Of a stretch of 64,000 nt of DNA, positions 1 to 9,991 are shown one piece after another; within the stretch, counting starts at the first letter, position 1; each line of letters starts with the position of its first letter. The position numbers and the translations under genes are program-made. Origin of the DNA: Sindora glabra (lineage: Eukaryota; Streptophyta; Magnoliopsida; Fabales; Fabaceae); contig CM035235.1 of assembly GCA_020226215.1 (NCBI GenBank), positions 54,403,511-54,467,510 on the forward strand, read 5' to 3'. Under the pieces are notes generated by a model, which did not search any database, was not told where the DNA came from, and saw only the letters and a list, made by a program, of their open reading frames with translations.

Positions 1-1190
1 TATTAACATAAGAACGTTTTTATTTACTTACTGTCAGAAGCGTGTTTTATTCACGATTTATTTTTTTTAACATAAGATCCTACTTAATTTGGTTTTTTAA
101 AAAGATCGTATTTAATTTTTTAACTAATATATTTCAAATACATCTCCTCTTTAGATAATGTTTTATTGCTAATTTAGTTATTAAAATAAGATTAAGATTG
201 ACTTTGTATTGATTAAAGAAAGTTTGAAATTTCATATATTGGTTATTAATTAATAACTATAATATTTATGTATAAAAATAATTATATTTATTTAGTAACT
301 GAAGATCCTATTTAATTTTTTGGTAAATAGATCCTAACTGATTTATTGATTTGTAACTGATATAATTCAAGTACATTTAGTTTTGGATTAATACTAAATT
401 AATATTTTAATCTATATTTATTTATTATAATTAGAAAAAAGATTGAATTTTTATTGATTAAAAAATTCAAATATATAAAATTGTTAATTATATATTATTT
501 ATTATAATAAGACATTGTAACACTACAATTCAAACAAATGGGCATATTATTCAATTTAAGTTAGAGAATATAACAATCATTAGAGTAATTAGTCTAATAG
601 TATTATATCATGATTTTGTGGTATCAAGAGGACTAATTATGGTTTTTTTTAGCACTCCAAAGTTAAAGAGGTGAAAAATTATAACACTTCCTGATGTGAT
701 ATGGCAGGATAATTGGACAAAGTATTGAAAATGAACCTCGATGGACGCTAAATTCTGTTTTAATAATATAAACAAATAAATAATTATTCAACAAAAGAGA
801 TTATTTGTCATCACTTTAACAAAAATAAGAAGTTTATAATACAGGAATAAAATTATGATAAAAGTCAGTGATATTTTTTGACTGTTTGGTGAAGTTTTCA
901 ATTATAATTTTTCAATTCTTAATTAATTGAATGATTAATTAATAATTATATTTATTGATTTATAATTATTAATAATGAATTAAAAAATAATACATATATA
1001 AAATTATGATTAAAAACTTCACAAATAAATATTTAATAAATTTCACCTAAAAATTATTGAAGAAGAAAAGTTAAGGGAATTATTTATAATTTTTCTTATA
1101 TTTTAAAAATATAGGAATGTAATTAAGTTAAAATTCACAAGTATAATTCGCTAAATTTAGTAAAATAAGAATTTGATCCAAAATATGAAG
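1..1190. other. AT-rich intergenic DNA with an imperfect tandem duplication
   Basis: No coding signal is visible. Two blocks of about 200 bp, near 60-290 and 297-510, are imperfect direct copies: both begin with a 'gatcctaNttaatttttt' type sequence and continue through matching AT-rich text, suggesting an old tandem duplication with a unit of about 236 bp. A short 'tggtatcaagag' near 621 resembles a copia primer-binding site, but no LTR end precedes it. The rest is low-complexity A/T. Confidence 0.4.
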
Positions 1191-1383
1191 CTGACGGTGA
1201 CTCGGAGATTTAAACATGAATATTTTCAACTTATTCCCAATCCAACTCACGACTTGATATCCTGATTGAGTTCTCCATCTTTGCGCAGATTTAGTTGCAG
1301 CTAGTTCGTTTGTTCTCTAGTTCTGCACAGAGCTGGAACCCGAACCCTTGTCTGGAGAAATCTTCAACTAATCAACTCCATCC
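1191..1383 (+). promoter_or_regulatory. SF1 proximal promoter and 5' leader
   Basis: Composition shifts here from more than 80% AT to a mixed, CT-rich leader running into the SF1 start codon. There is no convincing TATA box, as is common for housekeeping genes. The start context is 'catccATGG', with G at +4. An upstream ATG at 1216 opens a 13-residue reading frame that stops at 1257. It would be a uORF only if transcription starts before it, which the sequence does not show. The transcription start is not determined. Confidence 0.4.
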
Positions 1384-3834
1384 ATGGATGCTCAGGAATC
1401 GAACCCTAATTCCCATCCATTTTCTTCATCAGAAACCGTACCTACTTACAATAAAAAATCGTCGGCCGTCGAGAACTATGCATCAGATTATCAAAAACCG
1501 TCTCAGACGTCGGAGCAATTCATGAATGCCAATTATCAAAGTTCATCGCAAACCGTAACTTCTGATGGTCAAAACGCTACCATCCCGCCTCCAAGCTCCG
1601 ATGATGGCCACATGAACGGGCAGGGCGGTGCTTATAATAATTGGAAGCCGTTGGTTTCAGAGAACGGCGTGACGAATACTCAGAGTGGCACGGATAAGGA
1701 TCATTCGGGCGGTGAAGAGGAAACTACGAGTAAACGACGCCGTAGAAGTCGGTGGGACCCTCAGCGAGAGTCCAACGACCAGAGCGGCGGTGAATCGGGT
1801 AGTGGAACGAGGAAGAGGAGGTCTCGTTGGGCTGATGATGAGCCAAACCCGGTAATTCAGCTTCCTGATTTCATGGGTGGTATCGAATTCGATCCTGAAA
1901 TTCAAGCTTTGAATAGTAGGTTGCTTGAGATTAGTAGGATGTTACAATCGGGTTTGCCTTTAGATGATCGTCCAGAAGGTGCTAGATCACCTTCACCCGA
2001 GCCCATTTACGATACTATGGGTATTAGGATTAATACTAGAGAATATCGTGCCCGTGAGAGATTGCAAAAGGAGAGGCAAGAAATTATATCTCTGATTATC
2101 AAGAAAAATCCTGCTTTTAAGCCCCCGGCAGACTACAGACCCCCGAAACTTCAGAAGAAGCTCTATATACCTATGAAAGAATACCCAGGTTATAATTTTA
2201 TTGGGCTGATTATTGGTCCAAGAGGGAACACCCAGAAGAGGATGGAGAGAGAAACTGGTGCTAAAATTGTGATTCGGGGTAAAGGCTCAGTGAAGGAGGG
2301 TAGACTGCAACAGAAGAGGGATTTGAAACCTGATCCTTCAGAGAATGAAGATTTGCATGTTCTTGTGGAGGCGGAGACACAGGAGTCACTTGATGCGGCT
2401 GCAGGTATGGTGGAGAAGCTCTTGCAACCTGTGGATGAGGTGTTGAATGAGCACAAGAGGCAACAGCTTAGGGAACTTGCGGCTTTGAATGGGACAATTA
2501 GAGATGAGGAATTTTGCCGGTTGTGTGGTGAACCTGGTCATCGCCAATATGCATGTCCTACTCGCACTTCTACATTCAAGAGTGAAGTTGTCTGTAAGCA
2601 TTGTGGTGATGGTGGTCACCCAAGCATAGATTGCCCAGTGAAGGGTGCTGCTGGGAAGACGATGGATGATGAATACCAGAACTTTCTGGCAGAGTTGGGA
2701 GGGACTGTTCCAGAGTCAGCAACAAAACAAACCAGTACATTAGCAATTGGTTCTGGCAGTTCTGGAAGCAATTCTCCTTGGTCTAACAACTCTGGCTCAA
2801 CTAGTGGTACACCACAAGCTGGCTTAGGGGCGAATCCATTGAAGAAGGAAATTGATGATACAAATTTATATATTGGCTATTTGCCACCAACTTTTGATGA
2901 CGATGGTCTGATCCAATTGTTTCAACAATTTGGTGAGATTGTTATGGCAAAAGTTATAAAGGATCGTACCACTGGTTTGAGTAAAGGCTATGGGTTTGTG
3001 AAGTATGCTGATGTTCAAATGGCCAATAATGCAATTATGGCGATGAATGGATACCGCCTTGATGGTCGAACCATTGCAGTGAGGGTAGCTGGTAGGCCTC
3101 CTCAACCTACTGTACCTCCTGTCCCTCCAGCATCAGCTGTGCCCGCTTATCCTGTTTCAAGCCAGCCAGTTGGTGCCTATGCATCCCAACAATATACTGC
3201 TGGTGGCCCCCTTGGACGTGCGGCTCCTGGAAGTTATGCCAGTACTCCAGTTCCATGGGGACCTCCTGTTCCTCCTCCTTATGCTACTTATGCTCCTCCC
3301 CCACCTGGGTCAACTATGTATCCTCCTATTCAAGGTCAACCTGTGCCCTCTTATGGCGTTCAATATCCTCCCGTTCAGACAGGGCCCCCTGGTGCCCCAT
3401 CCCAGCCCTCAGCTTCTAGTGAATCAAGCCAGAGTTATCCTCCTGGAGTGCCAGCCAACAGTAGTGACTCTACTCAGTCTGTACAAGCCAATATATATGG
3501 GAGCTCAGCACCACCACTGCCACCAGCTGCTCAACCTACATATCCTGCATCTTATGGTTACTCGCCATACTACAGTGCAGTTCCACCACCTCCCCCTCCT
3601 GTCCCCGCACCTGTCTCAACTTCTGACCAGTCCAAAAACATTATGAATGTCCCTTGGGTCACCAACCCTCCAGTGCCATCTCCTGCTCCATCTGTGGGGA
3701 AGACAATGTATAAATCAGACCAACCACAGAACATTGGGAATGTGCCTTGGGCCACAAATCCTCCTATGCAACCTCCTGCTTCATCTGCTGGTGCAGATTC
3801 TGAGTACGAGAAGTTCATGGCAGAGATGAAGTGA
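1384..3834 (+). CDS. SF1: Splicing factor 1 / branchpoint-binding protein, plant type (SF1-HH, KH, two zinc knuckles, RRM)
   Basis: Nuclear pre-mRNA splicing factor that binds the intron branch-point sequence and, with U2AF65, marks the 3' splice site in the early spliceosome. The 816-residue frame has no intron. Seen in order: two basic-Ser-Arg-Trp motifs (residues 117-125 and 143-149) resembling U2AF-homology-motif ligands; an SF1 helix-hairpin region (about 160-245) with the conserved SPSP phospho-motif at 202-205; a KH/QUA2 domain (about 255-350) with the GPRG loop at 278-281; two CCHC zinc knuckles (C378-C381-H386-C391 and C404-C407-H412-C417); an RRM (about 492-570) with RNP2 at 494-501 and RNP1 at 534-541; then a Pro/Tyr/Ser-rich tail. 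The added RRM is characteristic of plant SF1 and absent from human SF1. The tail ends with a 17-residue repeat (747-763, 778-794) containing NVPW. The first ATG is chosen because the protein reads as complete from there. No break is seen. Confidence 0.96.
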   Translation: MDAQESNPNSHPFSSSETVPTYNKKSSAVENYASDYQKPSQTSEQFMNANYQSSSQTVTSDGQNATIPPPSSDDGHMNGQGGAYNNWKPLVSENGVTNTQSGTDKDHSGGEEETTSKRRRRSRWDPQRESNDQSGGESGSGTRKRRSRWADDEPNPVIQLPDFMGGIEFDPEIQALNSRLLEISRMLQSGLPLDDRPEGARSPSPEPIYDTMGIRINTREYRARERLQKERQEIISLIIKKNPAFKPPADYRPPKLQKKLYIPMKEYPGYNFIGLIIGPRGNTQKRMERETGAKIVIRGKGSVKEGRLQQKRDLKPDPSENEDLHVLVEAETQESLDAAAGMVEKLLQPVDEVLNEHKRQQLRELAALNGTIRDEEFCRLCGEPGHRQYACPTRTSTFKSEVVCKHCGDGGHPSIDCPVKGAAGKTMDDEYQNFLAELGGTVPESATKQTSTLAIGSGSSGSNSPWSNNSGSTSGTPQAGLGANPLKKEIDDTNLYIGYLPPTFDDDGLIQLFQQFGEIVMAKVIKDRTTGLSKGYGFVKYADVQMANNAIMAMNGYRLDGRTIAVRVAGRPPQPTVPPVPPASAVPAYPVSSQPVGAYASQQYTAGGPLGRAAPGSYASTPVPWGPPVPPPYATYAPPPPGSTMYPPIQGQPVPSYGVQYPPVQTGPPGAPSQPSASSESSQSYPPGVPANSSDSTQSVQANIYGSSAPPLPPAAQPTYPASYGYSPYYSAVPPPPPPVPAPVSTSDQSKNIMNVPWVTNPPVPSPAPSVGKTMYKSDQPQNIGNVPWATNPPMQPPASSAGADSEYEKFMAEMK

Positions 3835-6290
3835 TTAAATCTGGCCTTTTAGGTCCTGAAAGGTGCGTGTTTAATCTGTTATGCTTATACAGATTATATC
3901 TAGGCTTATACCTGTCCTATTTTGATCTTCTCTGGACTTGCTAACTGTATATCATGTCTGATATCTGTTATAAAGATGATTCTGATCGTTGAATGTTACT
4001 TTGTGAGCCACCTAATTTCAAGAGATTTTCCAGCTGATCATTTCTTAAACCATGTTGTGTAGCTGATTTCGTTATTTGAAAAGATGGTACAAATATTTGG
4101 ATGATTTATATTTGAGATGATCTGGATTTTTGGTTTTATGGTTCTAAATTGTGAGCTTCATTTGTCAAATTTGGAATTTTGTTAATGATTGGGTCTTGAA
4201 CTAATGATCTCCTAACCCAATCTACATTATTTCCTTATACCAATTCTGTTGTAGATCTTTCTTTTATGATGGCAGCATAAGTTAGTTCTGGAGACTACAA
4301 TATTTTATTAATGTGCCTCATACTTCTCCTTGAAGTTTATCATTTTGCCAAGAGAGGGCAACACAATCACTTCAAATGTCTCTCTCCCAGCTCCCCCTTC
4401 CCCTGAAGGAAACTTACTTTATACGTATAAAACTTCTTATTTGATGTTCTGTGTACCACTTTACGTGTGAATTCCCCTTGGTCTGTATATCTGAAGGGTA
4501 CTTACAGAAACAAAGGTGAAAATGCTATGACTTTGTAAGTATGTGATCTCTGTCCGCAAACTTTTCTTGAATTAATATAATGTTTGAGTCTTAGTTATCC
4601 TGCGTGTCTCTCCTAATTTTATTGTGAACAAAAATAGTTTGCGGCAAAAACTATTTACAATTTTGTGATTCAAGTCTAAAATCCGCATCCTCTTGAATAT
4701 ATTATGTAAGCAAGAAGGATTATTATGTTCTGAAGTTTATCATTGTTATTTCAGTGGACATTATATGTTCTAATGCAATTTTTTCCCCACAAATTACATC
4801 CATATTTTTTGGTATATTTTTATGGAACTACATTCATAGTTTTCATAGCTAGATGGACAAAGATCTCTCTCTATTTTCTATAAGTGGATGTCTATTTTCT
4901 TGCTTATGTTTCAAATATGAATTAAATGTGGAGTTTTATAGTGCTTATTTTTTATCCCAATTTTGCAGTTCTTAACAACTCTTCATTGTTATTATGTAAC
5001 ATTGTCACAGGCGTGATGTTTCTTGGAGCTCTTGTGAACCTGATTTCTAACCTCTTGCCATGACTTTCTTGGAAGTTTGGGACTCACTTCTTTAACCTTG
5101 CTGTAATGTTATGACATTTGCAGAGACTTGGGCTTGAAGTTCATATGAGCTTGTTTCATCCGGGAGAGGAAACATTTGAAAGCTTATTATTATGATGATT
5201 ATCATTATTAATATTTTCTTACTAGAATTAATGCTCTCTCTCTTCCCTCCCTCCTTATGTGGTTACTTCTCTACACAGGAATATCTGGTCATTATATATT
5301 TTTTGATCGACAGTTCTTCTCCAAACTTTTGTGGCAGCTGGTTCTTGATGTTGGGTGATAAATTTAGGTGTTTGTTCTTTAGTCAATATCATCCATTAAA
5401 TTTCTTCTAGCTTATTTATAGTTTTCATCATGGTCATAATTTTATACCAAGAGTCTAATTTCTCAACTGCTTGGTGCTGATGCGGCCTTATGGATGCATT
5501 TAATGATCTCATCCAGAAGGTAATCATGCCTGCAATTTACTGTAGACATTTGGGATTGGTCAAGGAGATATATTTCCAATGATTTATTTATGCATCAATG
5601 AAATGTCTCGTCCTTACTAGTTTTGTGGCAGGTTGAAGAATTCAAAATTTCAAACTTTTTGGTTATTTCTAGCATGATTTATATCAGAAATGGTTGGCAT
5701 TTGTATCCTGCCTCAATTAATTTTGGCTGACATGGTGTTAATTGACACCCAAGGTCTGACTATGATACAGGCGATTCTGGAGTTACTCATTCATTTCTGG
5801 TGGAGTGATCATGTGGGTCCCATGGCTTGGTCTATGGTATGGTATTGTCATGATATGAAGGCTGAGTTCAAAGTGATTAATAGTTTGTAAGTTGTTTGCA
5901 AACTTGGTTATGCCCTATTGCTGGTGAATGATAAAAAGTGAATGATTAAGGAATTGGAGTTGTAGAGGGTCTCTTTAATATACTTGAAGCATGTCTGCTT
6001 CAATGGATTAACATTCAAAGTTCTGTTATGGTTGTGGATCTAATTCTTCAAGTCACCTTGCAGTATGTCAATTTGTCACGGTGATTACATTGATAAATTT
6101 TGCTATCTTAGTGGCATTTGTGGCAGAACATGGAATTGGACCCCCCCCCTTTGATTTCATTCTCTAGTTTTCTTTATTTGTATTTTCGAGGTGGCTTAGA
6201 CTCCTACAGCAGATAGCAGTGAGAAATATTTATCTTGGGAAATTTTCTGCAATGGCAAAAGCTTGAGATGTGCCTAATTCAAAAGAATTT
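3835..6290 (+). other. T-rich, intron-like sequence downstream of SF1 (possible spliced 3' UTR)
   Basis: After the SF1 stop codon about 2.4 kb remains less AT-rich than the true intergenic DNA and is strongly T-rich on the sense strand, as plant introns are. A donor-like 'AAAG|GTGCGT' lies about 25 bases after the stop (near 3860). Acceptor-like T-rich 'TTTTGCAG' and 'TTTGCAG' sequences occur near 4965 and 5120. Short open frames at 5192-5410 and 5690-5890 have no recognisable similarity. The best reading is a long or alternatively spliced 3' UTR; a decayed insertion is the alternative. No firm polyadenylation site can be assigned. Confidence 0.35.
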
Positions 6291-6299
6291 TATTTTCTA

Positions 6300-6470
6300 T
6301 ATGCACAAGTTGCTTAAAAATGATGCCAACTCCATCGCACGACATTGTTGAGATGTAAAGTGAAAGGTGGATAGCTTGTCTGCATGCAGATGAACTTTCT
6401 ATTTCTTCCAGATATCTGTCACCAACCTATTCTTCTTATGTGAGTAGTTTGGAAGTCAGTGTCTGGAAAG
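6300..6470 (+). repeat. Partial copy C of the dispersed repeat shared with 13.3-15.8 kb and 27.8-28.9 kb
   Basis: This stretch aligns with part of copy A (about 15600-15755, same orientation) and copy B (about 27810-27970, opposite strand). Shared landmarks in order are 'TTGCTTAAAAATG', 'AGATGAACTTTC', 'CTTCCAG' and 'TAGTTTGGAAGTCAGTG'. Similarity fades on both sides, so only about 170 bp is retained. No reading frame is conserved among the copies. Confidence 0.55.
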
Positions 6471-6843
6471 AATTTTGCATTTGAATATTTTATTTGAGAA
6501 ATAATTTTATAATAAATACCGTTTAGATACGTAAATGGCAAGGTACTTCTGCTTGGTCACCCACAATTCCCATGTATGGTAATATTTTTCGATTAATAGT
6601 AATCGACACATGCTTTGCAGAGCTACGTATATGTGATCATTATAAAATTGGATCTCAATAAATTGTGAAGTTCAGTCAATTATAAATGTTACTGTTTGAC
6701 ACCAAATACATTAAAAAATAGAGAACAAATTTGTACGAACCTGTTATATAATAAATACGTAAAAAATTGTAATATGGTTTAAAAGCAATCGTAACTTTAT
6801 GTAAAGGTTATTTTAAAAAAAAAGTGCAGAAAAATAGTTTATT

Positions 6844-7065
6844 TTAAAATTTCGCATCATACTCATTTTTTTTTTCACCGCCCGGTGAGGATCCCAACGA
6901 GTGATGGCTGACTATATCCACCGATGAGTGAGTCCAAGTCGACCCAAAATTGTAGGGTCGAGTGTGCAAAATGATTGGCAGTCTACTTCCCAAGGGCGCA
7001 AGACCTTGCGGCACACTTGAAAGTGTAAAAGAGGGACCAGACTTTGTGGCCCAATAACATCGCAT
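6844..7065. other. GC-richer island of unknown origin
   Basis: About 220 bp of balanced base composition sits in very AT-rich surroundings. It is open on the minus strand for 73 codons, but the translation shows no family I recognise. It includes a short perfect hairpin, CGCAAG-ac-CTTGCG, near 7000. It may be an old exon, an organelle DNA insert or the conserved part of a transposon; the sequence alone does not decide. Confidence 0.3.
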
Positions 7066-7133
7066 GATTAATAGGATATTAACGGTACAATTGAATTGAG
7101 GGGGTCACACTGTATAAAGATAATCTCAGTTTT

Positions 7134-7430
7134 TGGCATCAAGTGAGAGAATTATTTCAGGAATAAGAGCATTAATGAATGTTTTTCATTCTAACAAAAG
7201 TTATCTTTAAGATTTGAATTCCAGTTCATTAATAAATAAAGTTTATTTGGGGTTTGTATGTTTTCCACTAAATTAACACCTTATTAGAAAAATGGTGATC
7301 AAGTGGGACAATCACTCTATGAATTAAAACATTAACAGATTTTTTTTCTCTTAACAAAAGTTATCTCTAAGATTTGAATCCTTATTTTATTAGTAGATTA
7401 AGTCCGCTTTAAGTTAATATACTTCCCATC
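7134..7430. repeat. Imperfect direct duplication, unit about 157 bp
   Basis: Two adjacent blocks share the landmarks 'ATCAAGTG', 'AACAAAAGTTATCT' and 'AAGATTTGAAT' in the same order (near 7139, 7194, 7211 and again near 7296, 7352, 7370). They are diverged direct copies. No coding content is seen. Confidence 0.5.
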
Positions 7431-8639
7431 ATGTTTATTTGAGTTTATAGTTAAGTTATAAAAAATTATGATCTCAGAACTTTACTCGTTGTTATATGCG
7501 GAAAATATGGCAAAATAATATACAATACTTTAAAGTATTGTTTCCCCCATAGTGATGAGACCACAGCTTAAAGGCCAAGAGAGAGCAGTGAAACATATAT
7601 TCGTAAACAATTTTAATATATAGTATATAATAATAATAATTAATATATAGTTTTAAATTATAATATATATTAAATTGTAAGCATCATAATTTAAAACAAT
7701 GTACTTACACTTTACCATTTTTTTCAATGTGATTTTGTATTTCGAAATCGTTATACAGTCAATTTATTATTTACGGTATTAAATATATTTCTCAATGTAT
7801 ATGTATTAAAAAGTCATTTATCTATACATTTCTCATTCAATCATATTGGTATATTTCTAAAAGTTTGGGATTCATTGGGATTCAATGACTATTTCTTGTA
7901 ACTTACGGACCCTATAGGCAATTTTTTTTTGGTGAACTTAGCAGAAGTCTCGTTACCTCATTACAGGTGACGATCTATGTACACACAAACCCAACCAAAT
8001 TTTTAATCCCCAAATCCACTTCAAACTTGCGATCACATAGAAACACCTTTGATAGTAAAATGATATGGGGAGGGGAGAAGTGGAAAAGTGATGTTTGTTA
8101 TGCCAATAATGGGGATCGCAAATTTTCTTTCCTTCTTTTTTTGTTTCTTTCCTCTTTCTATTTTTTTCTCTCTACCTAAAAGTTTAAAAGCAATTGAGAC
8201 ATCTCGTCTCTCAATTGATTCAGATTTCATGATATAAGAAACAATTAATTTCAAAATTAAAATGCTTTGATCAGATATGAATTAACCACTCTCAAATTTA
8301 TTTATGATTTAATTTCTTCATTTATCTCAAATAATTATTAAAATAACACAAATAATTAATTAATGTCCTGTGTAGCATATGCATGTTATTGCGTCACATG
8401 TCATATGTCATGTAACGGATTATATAATTAATACTTCACAGCCTCTTTGTTCTAGTGATATAACCATAGGTCTATATAGGTAAAATTAAGGTTAATAAAT
8501 CATTATAACTTCTTAATGTTTATTTCGAAAGAACGGGACTCACACAATTAATACAACCAGATTCGTCATTTTAATGAATTCATTATCCAATTTTAGTAAT
8601 TTTTTGAACAATTATAAAAAGTTATATCCTAATCTAATA
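7431..8639. other. AT-rich intergenic DNA
   Basis: No gene or clear repeat is supported. Short open frames on either strand (7967-8179 +, 8033-8254 -) overlap each other antisense and translate mostly from low-complexity T/C tracts. Nothing else stands out. Confidence 0.4.
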
Positions 8640-8852
8640 CTTTCTTCATTCCTTTTTAAGTGTTCTTTAAATTTAATACATAAAAATAAAAAAAGTAATA
8701 AAAAATATTAATTTTACGATAGATCAGCTATAATTTACTATTATGATTTTTATTAAAAGTCAATTTGAAAGTGAAATTGATAAGTATTTATTTAGATAAT
8801 GAGGATAATTTGTGAAAAAGGATAAATAATACTTAAAAAGGAATGGAAGAAA
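8640..8852. mobile_element. Stowaway-like (Tc1/mariner) MITE
   Basis: The left end 'TTTCTTCATTCCTTTTTAAG' and the right end, ACTTAAAAAGGAATGG followed by AAGAAA, are near-perfect inverted repeats of about 25 bp, flanked by TA on each side. The element is about 213 bp, has an AT-rich interior and no coding capacity, as expected of Stowaway MITEs. A half copy of a similar end lies near 21741 and another near 23878-23904. Confidence 0.6.
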
Positions 8853-9748
8853 TAAAAAAAGATACTGTTATTTAGTGACTCACGATTACTTAGGCTTAGA
8901 TATAAAACAAATCTCATAGGAAATAGTGAAGTTTCGTGACTTACAATTATTTGTGAACTTTAATCCAATAATTAAAGAAAATATTAATGTGTTTGATGAT
9001 TTCCAATTTGTCCGATCAGAAAGAATTGCTTGAATAGACAAGCTGCACGTGCATGTAGCAAATGTCATGTCATATATACATGGTAGGAGTGGATTCGTCG
9101 AGCACACTGCAACATTCATGTTAGTAAGCACCCAGACAAAATATCAATAAGCACACCTGAATATCCAAGGTACACATATCTTCTGTGACACTTTGTGTGG
9201 GTCTTATGGCAACATTTAACGGGACTTAGAAGCATTTGTAAAGAGAGTTCACATGGATCCATAATTTTGAAGAAATCTCTTTGATTGAGATTATCACCAA
9301 ATGTCTGAATCGCCATACTTTTACCCCTTGGTATAATTAAAAATGAGAATTCATTTCATTTTCAAATAATTTTTTTAAATATAATATTTAATTTTAAATA
9401 AAAAATTATTTAATTTTTTTTATAATTCTTAATTTAATTACATTTTTATCATTATAAAATTCATTCAATTTTATAAAAAATTTACTAGAATTTATTTCAT
9501 TTAATCTAAAACATATATTATATAAATGATTTGCCCTTTCTCAAATATTGTATTTATCATTATATTATCAAAATATATTTTTAATTTATTTCTATGTATT
9601 TTTTAATATATTACAAATAAAATAATTTATTTACAAACGAATTGAAAATTGAAACAATTATTTTTAACAAAGTTTTCAAATAATAAAATTTATTTATAAA
9701 TAAATTAAAATTATTTATATTAAAATAAAATAAAATCAATTTAAAAAA
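8853..9748. other. Intergenic DNA with one weak minus-strand open frame
   Basis: The 9116-9316 segment is more complex than its surroundings and is open on the minus strand for 66 codons, with several Cys/His residues. I recognise no family. It may be a decayed exon. From 9330 to 9745 the sequence is low-complexity A/T without features. Confidence 0.3.
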
Positions 9749-9991
9749 ATGTATAGCAAACGAAACCTTAATATAATTTCAACCAAGAAAATACACCCAT
9801 GTGGATGTGCTGATGGGATGAGTCATTTGGGACCTGAGTTGACTAGGATTAGACCGGGAAAGGTCATTGGTTTCATGGTTCAGAGGCTTGTTAAGGACGT
9901 GCTGAGGCCAATTGTGCTGGAGCTGGACCATCCAAATTTGAACCGTTCGACCGTTTTAAGGATTAGTATTGTATTTCTACATTCTAATTAA
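9749..9991 (+). other. Isolated 80-codon open frame in a GC-richer island, function unknown
   Basis: The central 170 bp (about 9796-9960) are clearly less AT-rich than both flanks and encode an uninterrupted frame with a Gly/Cys/His-containing start and a Leu/Val/Arg-rich middle. No domain, signal peptide or membrane segment is recognisable. The upstream ATG lies in A-rich low-complexity DNA, so the real start, if any, is doubtful. A gene remnant or part of a transposon is at least as likely as a small gene. Confidence 0.25.

Noticed and set aside
621..632. 'TGGTATCAAGAG' as a copia primer-binding site
   Set aside because: Mismatched at the tenth base onward, and no LTR end precedes it.
3170..3646. 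158-codon frame within SF1
   Set aside because: Out-of-frame shadow of the proline-rich SF1 tail.
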